In this document: piece after piece, positions 1-7,489 of the stretch
Layout of the letters: each line of letters opens with the position of its first letter
How positions within the stretch are numbered: position 1 is the first letter of the stretch
Source of the DNA: Ferrimonas senticii DSM 18821
GTDB taxonomy: Bacteria; Pseudomonadota; Gammaproteobacteria; Enterobacterales; Shewanellaceae
Assembly (NCBI RefSeq): GCF_000422665.1
Contig: NZ_KE383898.1
Coordinates: 212,575 to 276,574, forward strand
Reading direction: 5' to 3'
Length of the DNA: 64,000 nucleotides
Position numbers and translations under genes: made by a program
The notes under the pieces: model-generated
The model's database searches: none
What the model was told of the DNA's origin: nothing
The model's input: only the letters and a program-made list of their open reading frames with translations

Positions 1-12
1 GGACACCTGACC
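1..12 (-). repeat. Start of another tRNA-Ser copy or half-copy, cut by window edge
   Basis: Read on the minus strand, the first 12 bases of the window are identical to nucleotides 1-12 of the tRNA-Ser at 90-177. The spacer at 13-89 ends in the same motif (gagtgagaactctgaaaac, then an AT-rich stretch) that precedes each repeat unit and the tRNA of the right-hand array. Whether an intact tRNA or another half-copy follows cannot be seen from here. Confidence 0.7.
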
Positions 13-89
13 TTTAAATTGTTTCGATGTTTTCAGAGTTCTCACTCTTGATGTTTATTGAGCTCACGCTCGGTCTCTTCAAAAGAAGA

Positions 90-177
90 TGGCGGTCAGG
101 GAGAGATTCGAACTCTCGATACGTTGCCGTATACACACTTTCCAGGCGTGCTCCTTCAGCCACTCGGACACCTGACC
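90..177 (-). tRNA. tRNA-Ser (anticodon GGA)
   Basis: An 88-nt class II tRNA with encoded CCA. The acceptor stem pairs GGTCAGG with CCTGACC, followed by discriminator G and CCA. The anticodon loop is CTGGAAA (anticodon GGA, at 143-141 on the minus strand), reading UCC and UCU codons. The long variable arm (GTATACGGCAACGTATC) is typical of tRNA-Ser, and the T-arm carries GTTCGAAT. The gene is identical in sequence to the copy at 50562-50649 and points the opposite way. It lies downstream of a half-tRNA repeat (178-301) and a stable-RNA-type promoter (342-370). Confidence 0.96.
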
Positions 178-301
178 GTTTTAATTTTTGATATTTTCAG
201 AGCTCACACTCTTCAAACAATCTCAGTGCAAGGCTGAAGAGCACGCTGACGTGCTAATACCTAGTTGCTTCGCAACTTGGCAGCCACTCGGACACCTGAC
301 C
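178..301 (-). repeat. Half-tRNA-Ser repeat unit (124 bp) upstream of the tRNA
   Basis: On the minus strand the unit starts with the exact first 21 nt of tRNA-Ser (acceptor 5' strand plus the D-arm start). It then diverges into a hairpin (AGTTGCGAAGCAACT), a second hairpin (AGCACGTCAGCGTGCT) and a segment reading as the reverse complement of the tRNA D-arm/anticodon 5' strand (CTCTTCAGCC). It ends in an AT-rich spacer and is followed directly by the intact tRNA. It is a diverged homologue of the 125-bp units at 50187-50561. Confidence 0.85.
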
Positions 302-341
302 GTTTATTTGTCGTTGAGCTAGTGCCCAACAACGGAGCGAG

Positions 342-370
342 ACTTTACGGATGTGACGCCATTAGGTCAA
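342..370 (-). promoter_or_regulatory. Sigma70 promoter of the left tRNA-Ser locus
   Basis: On the minus strand, -35 TTGACC (370-365) and -10 TAAAGT (347-342) are separated by 17 bp. A C/G-containing discriminator (CTCGCTCCG) follows, as is usual for stable-RNA promoters. Transcription would cross the half-tRNA unit before reaching the tRNA, the same plan as at 50085-50113. Confidence 0.6.
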
Positions 371-592
371 GCGTGGATTTTGATTGTTTAGTGCGACTGC
401 TTGTTTGTGCGCCATTTTGTTGAGTGTCTGCACAAAAGCGCGAGCACACGGTCTAAAGCGAACCGATAAAATGTTTACTAAATCGCAATTCGCAGGCAGC
501 TAAAGCCGATATAATTTGCGATCTTTGTCAAACAACACCAATCGACTTGGCTGTGATAGCGGCTTGGCGGTTGGTCATTAAGAGAGGTTTCG
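371..592 (+). promoter_or_regulatory. Intergenic region with a possible yeiH promoter
   Basis: About 220 bp without a convincing gene between the tRNA-Ser promoter and yeiH. A TATAAT hexamer at 510-515 is a plausible -10 element for yeiH, but I see no good -35 at 16-18 bp upstream. Nothing else stands out. Confidence 0.3.
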
Positions 593-1522
593 GTGTCGCG
601 ATGGATTCAGCGTCCCACAGATTGGGGCTTTTGGCTGGTGGCGGGCCTGTGTTTGTTGCCGTCGGTGAACTCGCCGATGGCGTTGATGTTTGGCTTAGTG
701 TTGGCCACCATCGGTTGGATACCACAGGGGATCTCGGTCAGTGCACTGGCTAAGACGTTGCTCGGTTGGGCCATTATCGGCTTGGGCTTTGGCATCCATC
801 TGGAACAAGCGATAGCGGTGACGATCGATAGTATCGGTATCGTCGTGACCACGATTTTTGGCACCTTACTGGTTGGTACCTTGCTGGCTCGCTGGCTTAA
901 AGTCGAGCGGGTTACCGGCCATTTAATCGCCTCTGGCACCGCGATTTGTGGTGGCAGTGCCATTGCTGCAGTAGCCCCGGCGATCAACGCCAACGATGAT
1001 CAGACCTCGGTCGCGCTGGCTACCGTGTTTGTATTGAATTCGATAGCGTTGTTTATCTTTCCGGTTATTGGCCATTGGTTTGAACTGAGCCAACAGCAAT
1101 TTGGCGTCTGGGCGGCGATCGCCATTCACGATACCTCTTCGGTTGTGGGTGCCGCTGGCGCCTATGGCGACCAAGCGCTTGCCACCGCGACTACGGTTAA
1201 GTTGGCACGGGCACTGTGGATTATTCCCGTGGCACTGTTAAGTGCGTTGCTGTTCCGCAGCCAAGGCAAAGGATTGGCGATACCGCAGTTCATTGTGTTG
1301 TATGTCGCGGCGATGGTAGTGGCGTGGTTGTTCCCTGCAGGAGAGGCGATTTACCAAGGCATTTTCCAGATCAGCAAACAGGTGATGGTACTTTGTTTGT
1401 TCTTGATTGGCGCGGGCATTACGTTGCCGAAATTGCGCCAAGCGGGCAGTCAACCGCTGCTGCTTGGGGTGCTGTTGTGGCTGGTGATCAGCAGCAGTTC
1501 GCTGGCTTATTTGCTGCTCTGA
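593..1522 (+). CDS. YeiH/UPF0324 family putative sulfate exporter
   Basis: A 309-residue, highly hydrophobic inner-membrane protein with about ten membrane segments by eye. It recognisably belongs to the YeiH (UPF0324) family: an N-terminal helix pair, the glycine-rich segment [16 protein letters not shown] near the first third, and the segment [16 protein letters not shown] in the middle, both typical of the family. YeiH proteins are annotated as putative sulfate exporters but the substrate is poorly established. The start is GTG at 593, preceded by AGAGAGG about 5 nt upstream. No ATG gives a better fit to the family N-terminus. The gene stands alone, with no LysR regulator beside it. Its 3' end overlaps a small minus-strand ORF (1507-1650) by 16 bp. 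Confidence 0.85.
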   Translation: MSRWIQRPTDWGFWLVAGLCLLPSVNSPMALMFGLVLATIGWIPQGISVSALAKTLLGWAIIGLGFGIHLEQAIAVTIDSIGIVVTTIFGTLLVGTLLARWLKVERVTGHLIASGTAICGGSAIAAVAPAINANDDQTSVALATVFVLNSIALFIFPVIGHWFELSQQQFGVWAAIAIHDTSSVVGAAGAYGDQALATATTVKLARALWIIPVALLSALLFRSQGKGLAIPQFIVLYVAAMVVAWLFPAGEAIYQGIFQISKQVMVLCLFLIGAGITLPKLRQAGSQPLLLGVLLWLVISSSSLAYLLL

Positions 1523-1650
1523 CGAACGATAAAATAACCGAGAACACTGGCGAACAGGCTTAGTTCAATCAGAGCCAGCAACAGCCCTGAAGCGACAAAG
1601 GTGGCGCCAATGCCAATTGGCACCACTAACAACAATGGATGAAAGCGCAT
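1507..1650 (-). CDS. Predicted 47-aa membrane protein
   Basis: A short minus-strand ORF, ATG at 1650 to TAA at 1507, preceded by AAGGGAT about 6 nt upstream, a good ribosome-binding site. Translation starts [15 protein letters not shown] and ends IVRQSSK. Nearly the whole chain is hydrophobic, enough for two short helices, with a positively charged C-terminal end. It overlaps the last 16 bp of the converging yeiH-like gene. I do not recognise the family. The coding claim rests on the ribosome-binding site, the clean start and stop and the coherent hydrophobicity. Confidence 0.5.
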   Translation of the reverse strand: MRFHPLLLVVPIGIGATFVASGLLLALIELSLFASVLGYFIVRQSSK

Positions 1651-1818
1651 AACGGATCCCTTGTAAGTGATAGCCCAAGGGTGGCGATTGTTGCTTTGGC
1701 GCTCAACAACCCTTTGCTATATCTCATGCCGTAATTATCTCGCTTGTGCTTCGTCGCGCATTCATCACGCTGCTGGCTGGTTATACTGAACATTCTGACT
1801 TTATTAATTTTTTGACTG

Positions 1819-2187
1819 ATGTTTACCAAGTTACTTATTACTGTCGCCATTATCGCTGTGGTGATCTGGGTGGCGACTCGCAAGCGCCAATCTTCCGCGA
1901 CCGCCGCTGTGACTGCCGAGCTGCCGCCATCACCGCAACTAGTATGGTTGCAACGATTAGCGCCATTATTCGCGATAGTGGTGCTGTTGCTGGCGGCGGC
2001 GTGGTACGGCTATGGTTGGTTGCAGGGGCAACAACTGCTGCAGGTGACGGTTACCTCAGCGCAAGGTGAAGTGGCCACTTATCAGGTCAAAAAGCGCGAC
2101 CTGCAAGGACGTAAGTTGGTTACCGTCAATGGCTTAGAGGTGGTGCTAAGTCAGATGGATAGAATTGAAGTTGAGCCTATTCAATAA
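1819..2187 (+). CDS. Hypothetical two-helix membrane protein
   Basis: 122 residues. An N-terminal helix (about residues 4-20, LLITVAIIAVVIWVA) is followed by a basic stretch, RKRQ. A Pro/Ala linker leads to a second helix (about 48-66, APLFAIVVLLLAAAWYGY) and then a soluble C-terminal domain of about 50 residues. That domain is rich in beta-type residues and ends in a charged segment (LSQMDRIEVEPIQ). I do not recognise a named family; small proteins of this build occur in Shewanella-like genomes. It starts at ATG 1819 with no strong Shine-Dalgarno sequence. It lies upstream of pstS in the same direction but is separated by 160 bp, so it need not belong to the phosphate regulon. Confidence 0.65.
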   Translation: MFTKLLITVAIIAVVIWVATRKRQSSATAAVTAELPPSPQLVWLQRLAPLFAIVVLLLAAAWYGYGWLQGQQLLQVTVTSAQGEVATYQVKKRDLQGRKLVTVNGLEVVLSQMDRIEVEPIQ

Positions 2188-2240
2188 CTTAAATCAACCA
2201 GGCAAGCGCCGCTTGGGTGCGGGTAACTGCTCCATAGCGG

Positions 2241-2272
2241 CTGACATCAAAGCTGCACAGAAGTGAAATATT
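2241..2272 (+). promoter_or_regulatory. Possible Pho box and -10 element of pstS
   Basis: CTGACATCAAAGCTGCAC (2241-2258) resembles the PhoB consensus (two CTGTCAT repeats 11 bp apart), with the second repeat off by one base. An AT-rich -10-like hexamer, AAATAT (2267-2272), follows at about the usual distance. The match is imperfect. The case is helped mainly by its position before pstS. Confidence 0.35.
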
Positions 2273-2348
2273 TTCGTCATATGGCTTTGGCTTAATGCAC
2301 TCGACCTCTCGAAGAAGAGGTACAACAAGGACATTAAGGTAAACCACC

Positions 2349-3164
2349 ATGAAAAAATTTGTAGCTTGCGCACTGGCGTTGGCCTCTGTAATGACTGCCT
2401 CCAATGCGATTGCCAAAGAGACCATCACTGTTTCTGGCTCCACTTCCGTCACTGGTGTTATGGAAGTGTTGGCGGAAACCTACAGCAACAAAACCGGGAT
2501 CTCGGTTGAAGTTCAAGGAACCGGCTCCTCTGCAGGGATCCGCGCTGCTAACGAAGGGACTTCGATGCTGGGGATGTCGTCACGTAATGTTAAAGACAGC
2601 GAAAAGCGCGCCGGTCTGATTGAGACGGTGATTGCCAACGATGGCATCGCCGTGGCAGTTAACAACAATAACGCCATTGAGCAACTGACCATGGCGCAGA
2701 TCACCGCCATCTACAAAGGCGAGATCACCAACTGGAAAGAGGTCGGTGGTAAGCCTGGCCCAATCGTAGTGGTTACCCGTGATACCGCTTCTGGTACTCG
2801 CGGTGCTTTTGAATCCATCATGAAGCTGAAGCGCGAAATCAACGGCATGAAGGTCAGTGCTATTACTCCTCGCGCTCAAGTGGGCAATGGCAATGGCATG
2901 GTAAAAACCATGGTCGCCAACAACCCCAACGCCATCGGTTACATCTCTTTAGGGTCGGTTGACCAATCTCTGCGGGCGCTGAACGTTGATGGTGCCACAC
3001 CATCGGTTGCCGCTATCAAAGCCGGCCAGTACCCAATTGCTCGTCCATTTATCCTGTTGGCTGATGAAAAAGCGCCGAAGAACGCGGTTGATTTCACCAA
3101 TTGGATCCTGTCTGACGAAGGCCAAAAAATCGTCACTAAGAAAGGTTACGTAGCGATTAACTAA
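2349..3164 (+). CDS. pstS: Phosphate ABC transporter, periplasmic binding protein PstS
   Basis: 271 residues with a signal peptide (residues 1-22, cut after AIA) and a type II periplasmic phosphate-binding fold. The phosphate-binding loops are visible: SGSTS at 29-33 near the N-terminus, and TRDTASGTRGAF in the middle, whose Arg/Ser/Gly residues bind the oxyanion in PstS proteins. It captures inorganic phosphate and hands it to the PstCA channel. The length fits the shorter PstS class common in Shewanella and Vibrio. An AAGG-containing ribosome-binding site precedes ATG 2349. It is first gene of pstSCAB. No phoU follows pstB here, unlike in E. coli. Confidence 0.95.
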   Translation: MKKFVACALALASVMTASNAIAKETITVSGSTSVTGVMEVLAETYSNKTGISVEVQGTGSSAGIRAANEGTSMLGMSSRNVKDSEKRAGLIETVIANDGIAVAVNNNNAIEQLTMAQITAIYKGEITNWKEVGGKPGPIVVVTRDTASGTRGAFESIMKLKREINGMKVSAITPRAQVGNGNGMVKTMVANNPNAIGYISLGSVDQSLRALNVDGATPSVAAIKAGQYPIARPFILLADEKAPKNAVDFTNWILSDEGQKIVTKKGYVAIN

Positions 3165-3238
3165 GCTGCTGATGACTTTTAAGCTGGCAGCCCAATTTGC
3201 TGGTTGCCAGTTTTTGCTGCTTGAAAGGTTTTACAATT

Positions 3239-4153
3239 ATGACCATTGCTCAAAATCGCGTTGAAGCCATGGCGACCGACGATCTACTGGCCACCTCTAA
3301 ACGACGTGAACTGATTGAACATCTGTTTCACGGCCTGTTTCTGCTAAGCGCCTTTATCGGCGTGTTGTCGGTGTGCACCATCGGTTTTTTCCTTATCAAA
3401 GAGAGTGTCGCCGCCGTTGAATTTGCCGGTGTTAGCGAGATTCTGTTTGGCCTAGAGTGGTTGCCACCGGCGTTATACGGTATTGCGCCGATGATTGTCG
3501 GTACCTTGCTGTCTACCGCAGTCGCCATCGCCATTGGCGTTCCGGTTGGCCTGTTGACCGCCATCTTCCTTGCTGAAATTGCCCCGGAATGGTTGGTGAA
3601 ATACATGCGCCCGGCCATTGAGCTGCTGGCGGGCATCCCTTCTGTGGTGTATGGCTTTTTTGGCTTAGTGGTGATTGTGCCGTTGATTGAGCAGCTGTTT
3701 GGGGTGCCGTCGGGGGCAACCGTATTGGCTGGTTCAATCGTCTTGGCGGTGATGATTCTGCCAACGGTGATTGCGGTTTCTGATACCTCTATCCGAGCGT
3801 TGCCAAAGCAATACAAAGAGGGGTCGCTGGCGCTGGGGGCTTCCCACATCTACACCATTTTTAAAGTGCTGCTGCCGGCGGCACGATCGGGGATCCTAAC
3901 TGGCATCATTTTAGGTATTGCCCGCGCCATTGGTGAAACCATGGCGATCATCATGGTGATGGGCAACGCCCCGGCAATGCCAAACAGCATCTTAGAGTCA
4001 GCGCGGTCGTTGACTGCCAACATTGCTCTGGAGATGTCTTACGCCACCGGTGTTCACGCCAGCGCCTTGTACGCCACCGGCGTGGTGTTGCTGCTGTTTG
4101 TGATGCTACTCAACGGCACGCTGATGTTCCTAAACCGCGAGAGGGTCAAATAA
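3239..4153 (+). CDS. pstC: Phosphate ABC transporter permease PstC
   Basis: 304 residues from ATG 3239, chosen over an in-frame TTG at 3197 because GAAAGG sits just upstream and the resulting N-terminus is normal. It has six membrane segments with a long periplasmic loop after the first. The permease coupling motif is clear near residues 205-235 (YKEGSLALGAS...LLPAARSGILTG), contacting the PstB ATPase. It forms the inner-membrane phosphate channel with PstA. The stop codon overlaps the start of pstA by one base (TAATG), showing translational coupling. Confidence 0.95.
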   Translation: MTIAQNRVEAMATDDLLATSKRRELIEHLFHGLFLLSAFIGVLSVCTIGFFLIKESVAAVEFAGVSEILFGLEWLPPALYGIAPMIVGTLLSTAVAIAIGVPVGLLTAIFLAEIAPEWLVKYMRPAIELLAGIPSVVYGFFGLVVIVPLIEQLFGVPSGATVLAGSIVLAVMILPTVIAVSDTSIRALPKQYKEGSLALGASHIYTIFKVLLPAARSGILTGIILGIARAIGETMAIIMVMGNAPAMPNSILESARSLTANIALEMSYATGVHASALYATGVVLLLFVMLLNGTLMFLNRERVK

Positions 4154-4998
4154 TGTTAAGTCGTGATAATAGCGATCGCTTGCTGCTGGGACTTATCTGG
4201 GGCTCGGCGGTAGTGACCATGGCATTTTTGGTGTGGATCCTGTTTTACATCATCAGCAATGGCATCGCCTTTGTTGATTGGAGTTTCATTACCGACAACT
4301 ACACCCGCACTGGCGATGAGGCGGGCATTTGGCCAATGATTGTCGCCACCATCTATATGGTGTTGCTGTCGGTATTGATTGCCGCACCGATTGGCATCAT
4401 GACCGCCATCTACCTGACTGAATACGCCAAACCCGGCAGCCAGTTAGTGCGGCTGATCCGCTTCTGTACTGAGTCGTTAGCGGGCATTCCGTCAATCATT
4501 TATGGCCTATTTGGCTTAACGTTTTTTGTCACCATCATGGGCCTTGGATTCTCGATTTTGGCTGGGGCGCTAACCCTGTCAATTTTGATCTTGCCGGTGA
4601 TCATTCGTACCACCGAAGAGGCGATCATTGCGGTGCCGGTATCTTACCGTGAAGCCTCTTTTGGCCTTGGCGCCTCTCGTCTGTACACCATCGCTCGGGT
4701 GATCTTGCCAGCGGCGATGCCTGGGATTGTGACCTCGTTGATTCTCTCTATCGGTCGCATTATTGGTGAATCGGCGCCGGTGTATCTGACCGCTGGGATG
4801 GTTGCCAAAATTCCGGAATCGGTGTTTGACTCTGGCCGAACCCTGACGGTGCATCTATATATGCTAACCACTGAGCTATACACCCAACACGATTGGGATA
4901 TGGCCTTTGCCACGGCAACCGTACTGATTGTGGTGGTATTGGTGATTAACCTACTAACCAAATTGATCTCCAGCCGCTTTAGTAAAGCGACGTATTAA
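4153..4998 (+). CDS. pstA: Phosphate ABC transporter permease PstA
   Basis: 281 residues with six predicted membrane helices and the ABC permease signature YREASFGLGAS...VILPAAMPGIVTS at about residues 163-195. It is homologous to PstC and pairs with it to form the phosphate channel. ATG 4153 overlaps the pstC stop codon. The early segment TRTGDEAGIWPMIVATIYM is typical of PstA. The gene is third in pstSCAB and is followed 18 bp later by pstB. Confidence 0.95.
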   Translation: MLSRDNSDRLLLGLIWGSAVVTMAFLVWILFYIISNGIAFVDWSFITDNYTRTGDEAGIWPMIVATIYMVLLSVLIAAPIGIMTAIYLTEYAKPGSQLVRLIRFCTESLAGIPSIIYGLFGLTFFVTIMGLGFSILAGALTLSILILPVIIRTTEEAIIAVPVSYREASFGLGASRLYTIARVILPAAMPGIVTSLILSIGRIIGESAPVYLTAGMVAKIPESVFDSGRTLTVHLYMLTTELYTQHDWDMAFATATVLIVVVLVINLLTKLISSRFSKATY

Positions 4999-5016
4999 CA
5001 CTGGGTTATAACAACA

Positions 5017-5766
5017 ATGAATACTTTTGAAATCGAAAACCTGGATCTCTATTACGGCGACAATAAAGCGCTGAAAAACATCAATCTAACCATTCCGCAC
5101 AAGCAAGTGACTGCCTTTATTGGCCCGTCTGGTTGCGGTAAATCGACACTACTGCGCACCTTAAACCGGATGAACGATCTTATCCCAGGGGTGCGGATCA
5201 ACGGCAAAGTCACCATGGATGGCGCCAACATCTACGGTGAGGTCGATGTTCGTAAATTGCGGATGCGCTGTGGCATGGTGTTTCAGAAGCCAAACCCATT
5301 CCCAATGAGCATCTACGAAAACGTGGCTTATGGGCAAAAAGCCCAAGGGGTCAAAAATAAGAAGCAGTTAGACGCTATCGTGGAAGAGGCACTGCGTGGC
5401 GCAGCCTTATGGGATGAGGTTAAAGACCGGTTGCATACGCCTGCCTTTGGTTTGTCCGGCGGTCAGCAGCAGCGGTTGTGCATTGCCCGCACTATTGCCA
5501 TGAAACCGGATGTGATCTTGATGGATGAACCGACGTCGGCGCTGGATCCGATCGCCACCAAGAAGATCGAGGATCTGATGGAAAGCCTGCGCAAAGAGTT
5601 CACCGTGGTGATTGTCACCCACTCGATGGCACAGGCGCGCCGCATCGCAGACAAGACGGCGTTCTTCTTGATGGGGGAACTGGTCGAGCATGGTGAAACC
5701 GATCAGATTTTCACTGAGCCCAAAGACAAGCGTACTCACGGTTACATCACTGGCGATTTCGGTTAG
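5017..5766 (+). CDS. pstB: Phosphate ABC transporter ATP-binding protein PstB
   Basis: 249 residues, the usual PstB length. Walker A is GPSGCGKST (36-44), the Q-loop is [10 protein letters not shown], the ABC signature is LSGGQQQR (from about 146), and Walker B with D-loop is DEPTSALD (170-177), followed by the switch histidine in VTHSM. It drives phosphate uptake through PstCA. It is the last gene of the operon, closed by a strong hairpin terminator at 5804-5838. The spacing of 18 bp to pstA supports co-transcription. Confidence 0.97.
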   Translation: MNTFEIENLDLYYGDNKALKNINLTIPHKQVTAFIGPSGCGKSTLLRTLNRMNDLIPGVRINGKVTMDGANIYGEVDVRKLRMRCGMVFQKPNPFPMSIYENVAYGQKAQGVKNKKQLDAIVEEALRGAALWDEVKDRLHTPAFGLSGGQQQRLCIARTIAMKPDVILMDEPTSALDPIATKKIEDLMESLRKEFTVVIVTHSMAQARRIADKTAFFLMGELVEHGETDQIFTEPKDKRTHGYITGDFG

Positions 5767-5803
5767 CCGCTAACTAAACTAACGCCTGTTCGCTCAGATT
5801 GCC

Positions 5804-5838
5804 CTAAGGCCACCGATTCGGTGGCCTTATTGTTTTTT
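5804..5838 (+). terminator. Rho-independent terminator after pstB
   Basis: Stem AAGGCCACCG/CGGTGGCCTT (5806-5828) with a 3-nt loop, followed by a T-rich run (ATTGTTTTTTATTT). Confidence 0.9.
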
Positions 5839-5912
5839 ATTTGAGTCACTGCAAAGTTTTGAGCGCACACCTGTACTTATAATGTGGCCGTTGATAACTG
5901 TTTGAGAACGTT

Positions 5913-6242
5913 ATGCCCCGTATTACTTGCAGCCACTGCCACCAATCGACTCGCAACGACTTAGCCCTGTGCCAGTACTGTCACAGCGGTTTGCACTTAG
6001 AGGCCCTAGCTGGGGTTGATCCGACTTTACGCTTTCGTTGTCAGACTTTGGCGGCTCGTTATGGCTTATATCTCGGCTCGTTTGGGGTGCATCGCTTCTA
6101 TTTAGGGGATCATCTGCGCGGTAGCCTGTATCTGGCGTTTTGTTGGACGTTGGTGCCAACGGTGCTTGGGATCATTGATGGTATTAAGTTACAGCGGATG
6201 GCGACCGAGCAATTTCAGCAGCGTTGGCGTTGTCAATCGTAG
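5913..6242 (+). CDS. TM2 domain protein with N-terminal zinc ribbon
   Basis: 109 residues. Two CxxC pairs near the N-terminus (Cys6/Cys9 and Cys20/Cys23) form a probable zinc ribbon. A TM2 domain follows from about residue 47: the motif GVHRFYLGD, a hydrophobic segment, and a second helix ending in GIIDGIKL. TM2 proteins are small two-helix membrane proteins of mostly unknown role. The combination of a zinc ribbon and TM2 is a known architecture. The gene has its own upstream region after the pst terminator and is followed by several hairpins (6254-6337). Confidence 0.8.
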   Translation: MPRITCSHCHQSTRNDLALCQYCHSGLHLEALAGVDPTLRFRCQTLAARYGLYLGSFGVHRFYLGDHLRGSLYLAFCWTLVPTVLGIIDGIKLQRMATEQFQQRWRCQS

Positions 6243-6253
6243 TGATGGCTTCA

Positions 6254-6337
6254 CAGGCAGTTGCCCTAACTGCCGCTATACTTCAGCACGAAGCGACTGC
6301 AGTCGCGGATGATTTCGATTAGCTAAGCTAATCGAAA
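6254..6337 (+). other. Cluster of three hairpins between the TM2 gene and marC
   Basis: Three inverted repeats in about 85 bp: GGCAGTT/AACTGCC (6254-6272), the self-complementary GCGACTGCAGTCGC (about 6292-6305), and TTTCGATTAGC-TAA-GCTAATCGAAA (6313-6337). None has a clear U-run, so terminator function is uncertain. The last lies just before a G-run that could be a ribosome-binding site for an upstream ATG (6352) in frame with marC. Confidence 0.6.
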
Positions 6338-6435
6338 AGGGGGGCTTTTGGATGCAAATTTTCATTGTTTCCAAATGGCCAATTCCCCTAAAGTATGCGC
6401 GTTTTATTGACCCCTTATCGAAGAGACGCACTCCT

Positions 6436-7068
6436 GTGGATCTAACTCTGTTTTTACAGTTTTTTGTGGGCTTGATCGCAATCATTAACCCTGTTGGTCT
6501 GTTGCCGGTATTCGTTACCCTAACCAGTCATCAGAGTGAAGCGGAGCGCCTGCGTACCAGCACCATTGCCAACTTTGCGGTAGTGGTGATTTTGGTAACC
6601 ACCATTTTTGCTGGCCAGATCATTCTGGATATGTTCAGCATCTCGATTCCGGCATTCCGCATTGCCGGTGGCACCCTGATCCTGTTTATCGCCATGTCGA
6701 TGTTGCAGGGCAAATTGGGTGAGGTGAAACACAACTCCGCCGAAGATCGCGAATCCGCCAACAAAGAGTCGGTGGCTGTGGTGCCTTTGGCACTGCCGCT
6801 GATGGCAGGCCCAGGGGCGATCTCCTCGGTGCTGGTGTTCTCTGCTGAATACCATGAGCCAGTGGCACTGATGGGCATGAGCCTGTGTGTGGTGCTATTT
6901 GGTTTAACCAGTTGGTTGGTATTCCGCTTGGCGCCAGTGCTGTACAAAGTGCTTGGCCAAACTGGCATTAACGTAATCACCCGTATTATGGGTCTGTTAA
7001 TGCTGGCCATTGGCGTAGAAATTATGGCGGCAGGTCTGAAAGGGTTGTTCCCAGTTTTAGCTGGCTAA
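6436..7068 (+). CDS. MarC family integral membrane protein
   Basis: 210 residues from GTG 6436. The protein has six membrane segments and begins with the family's usual N-terminus (LFLQFFVGLIAIINPVGLLPVF). The segment VVPLALPLMAGPGAISSVLV in the middle is the second MarC hallmark. The MarC/YchE family was once linked to multiple antibiotic resistance, but that role was withdrawn and the function is unknown. The frame is open back to ATG 6352, which has a strong G-rich ribosome-binding site (AAGGGGGG). That start would add 28 polar residues absent from the family, so I prefer 6436, with real doubt. A terminator follows at 7086-7124. Confidence 0.85.
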   Translation: MDLTLFLQFFVGLIAIINPVGLLPVFVTLTSHQSEAERLRTSTIANFAVVVILVTTIFAGQIILDMFSISIPAFRIAGGTLILFIAMSMLQGKLGEVKHNSAEDRESANKESVAVVPLALPLMAGPGAISSVLVFSAEYHEPVALMGMSLCVVLFGLTSWLVFRLAPVLYKVLGQTGINVITRIMGLLMLAIGVEIMAAGLKGLFPVLAG

Positions 7069-7085
7069 CCGCTGCTACAAGCCAA

Positions 7086-7124
7086 CAAAAAAGCGCTGCT
7101 ACAATCTAGCGGCGCTTTTTGTTT
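7086..7124 (+). terminator. Terminator after marC
   Basis: AAAAAGCGC...GCGCTTTTT stem with an interrupted inner part (CTGCTACAATCTAGCG), followed by T-rich sequence (TTTTTGTTTG). The A-run on the other side could also serve the converging gene at 7154-7378. Confidence 0.75.
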
Positions 7125-7153
7125 GTCTGCGATTTGTTAGCAGTGAGGCCAGC

Positions 7154-7378
7154 TCAGCCATTAGGGCTGAGTATCGAATTGGCGATCGGCGCTATCAACA
7201 TAATGATGATGATCGCCACGCAGGCAAATTGTAGCCAGTAATCTTCGATATCTTCCAGCGCTTCTTGGCGCTCACCTTTGCCAAGCGAACTGTCCTTATA
7301 GGCGCTGAAGTAACGGTAGCCCCAATACAGGTTACCCAATACAAAGATTGAAAAGACGATGAGTAGACGCGCTTCCAT
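7154..7378 (-). CDS. Hypothetical small membrane protein
   Basis: 74 residues from ATG 7378. The N-terminal helix is LLIVFSIFVLGNLYWGYRYF. A charged middle segment rich in Glu/Lys (GKGERQEALEDIEDYW) leads to a C-terminal helix, FACVAIIIIMLIAPIANSIL. The build suggests two membrane segments with a cytoplasmic charged loop. An upstream in-frame TTG (7414) would add 12 residues, but ATG gives a cleaner membrane-protein start. I do not recognise a named family. It converges with marC. Confidence 0.65.
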   Translation of the reverse strand: MEARLLIVFSIFVLGNLYWGYRYFSAYKDSSLGKGERQEALEDIEDYWLQFACVAIIIIMLIAPIANSILSPNG

Positions 7379-7489
7379 ACCAGTCTCTTGCTCGTTTTTT
7401 GCCCCAGTATACAAGGCTCTGTGCTTGAGAAAAGTGGTTAGCTAACGCCGCCTCATAGTTACACTGTTAACAATACCCGCCGCAGTGCT

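Noticed and set aside
6313-6337. Long hairpin before marC as a terminator
   Set aside because: No T-run follows on the plus strand and only a short one on the minus strand. It is recorded as a hairpin of unknown role.
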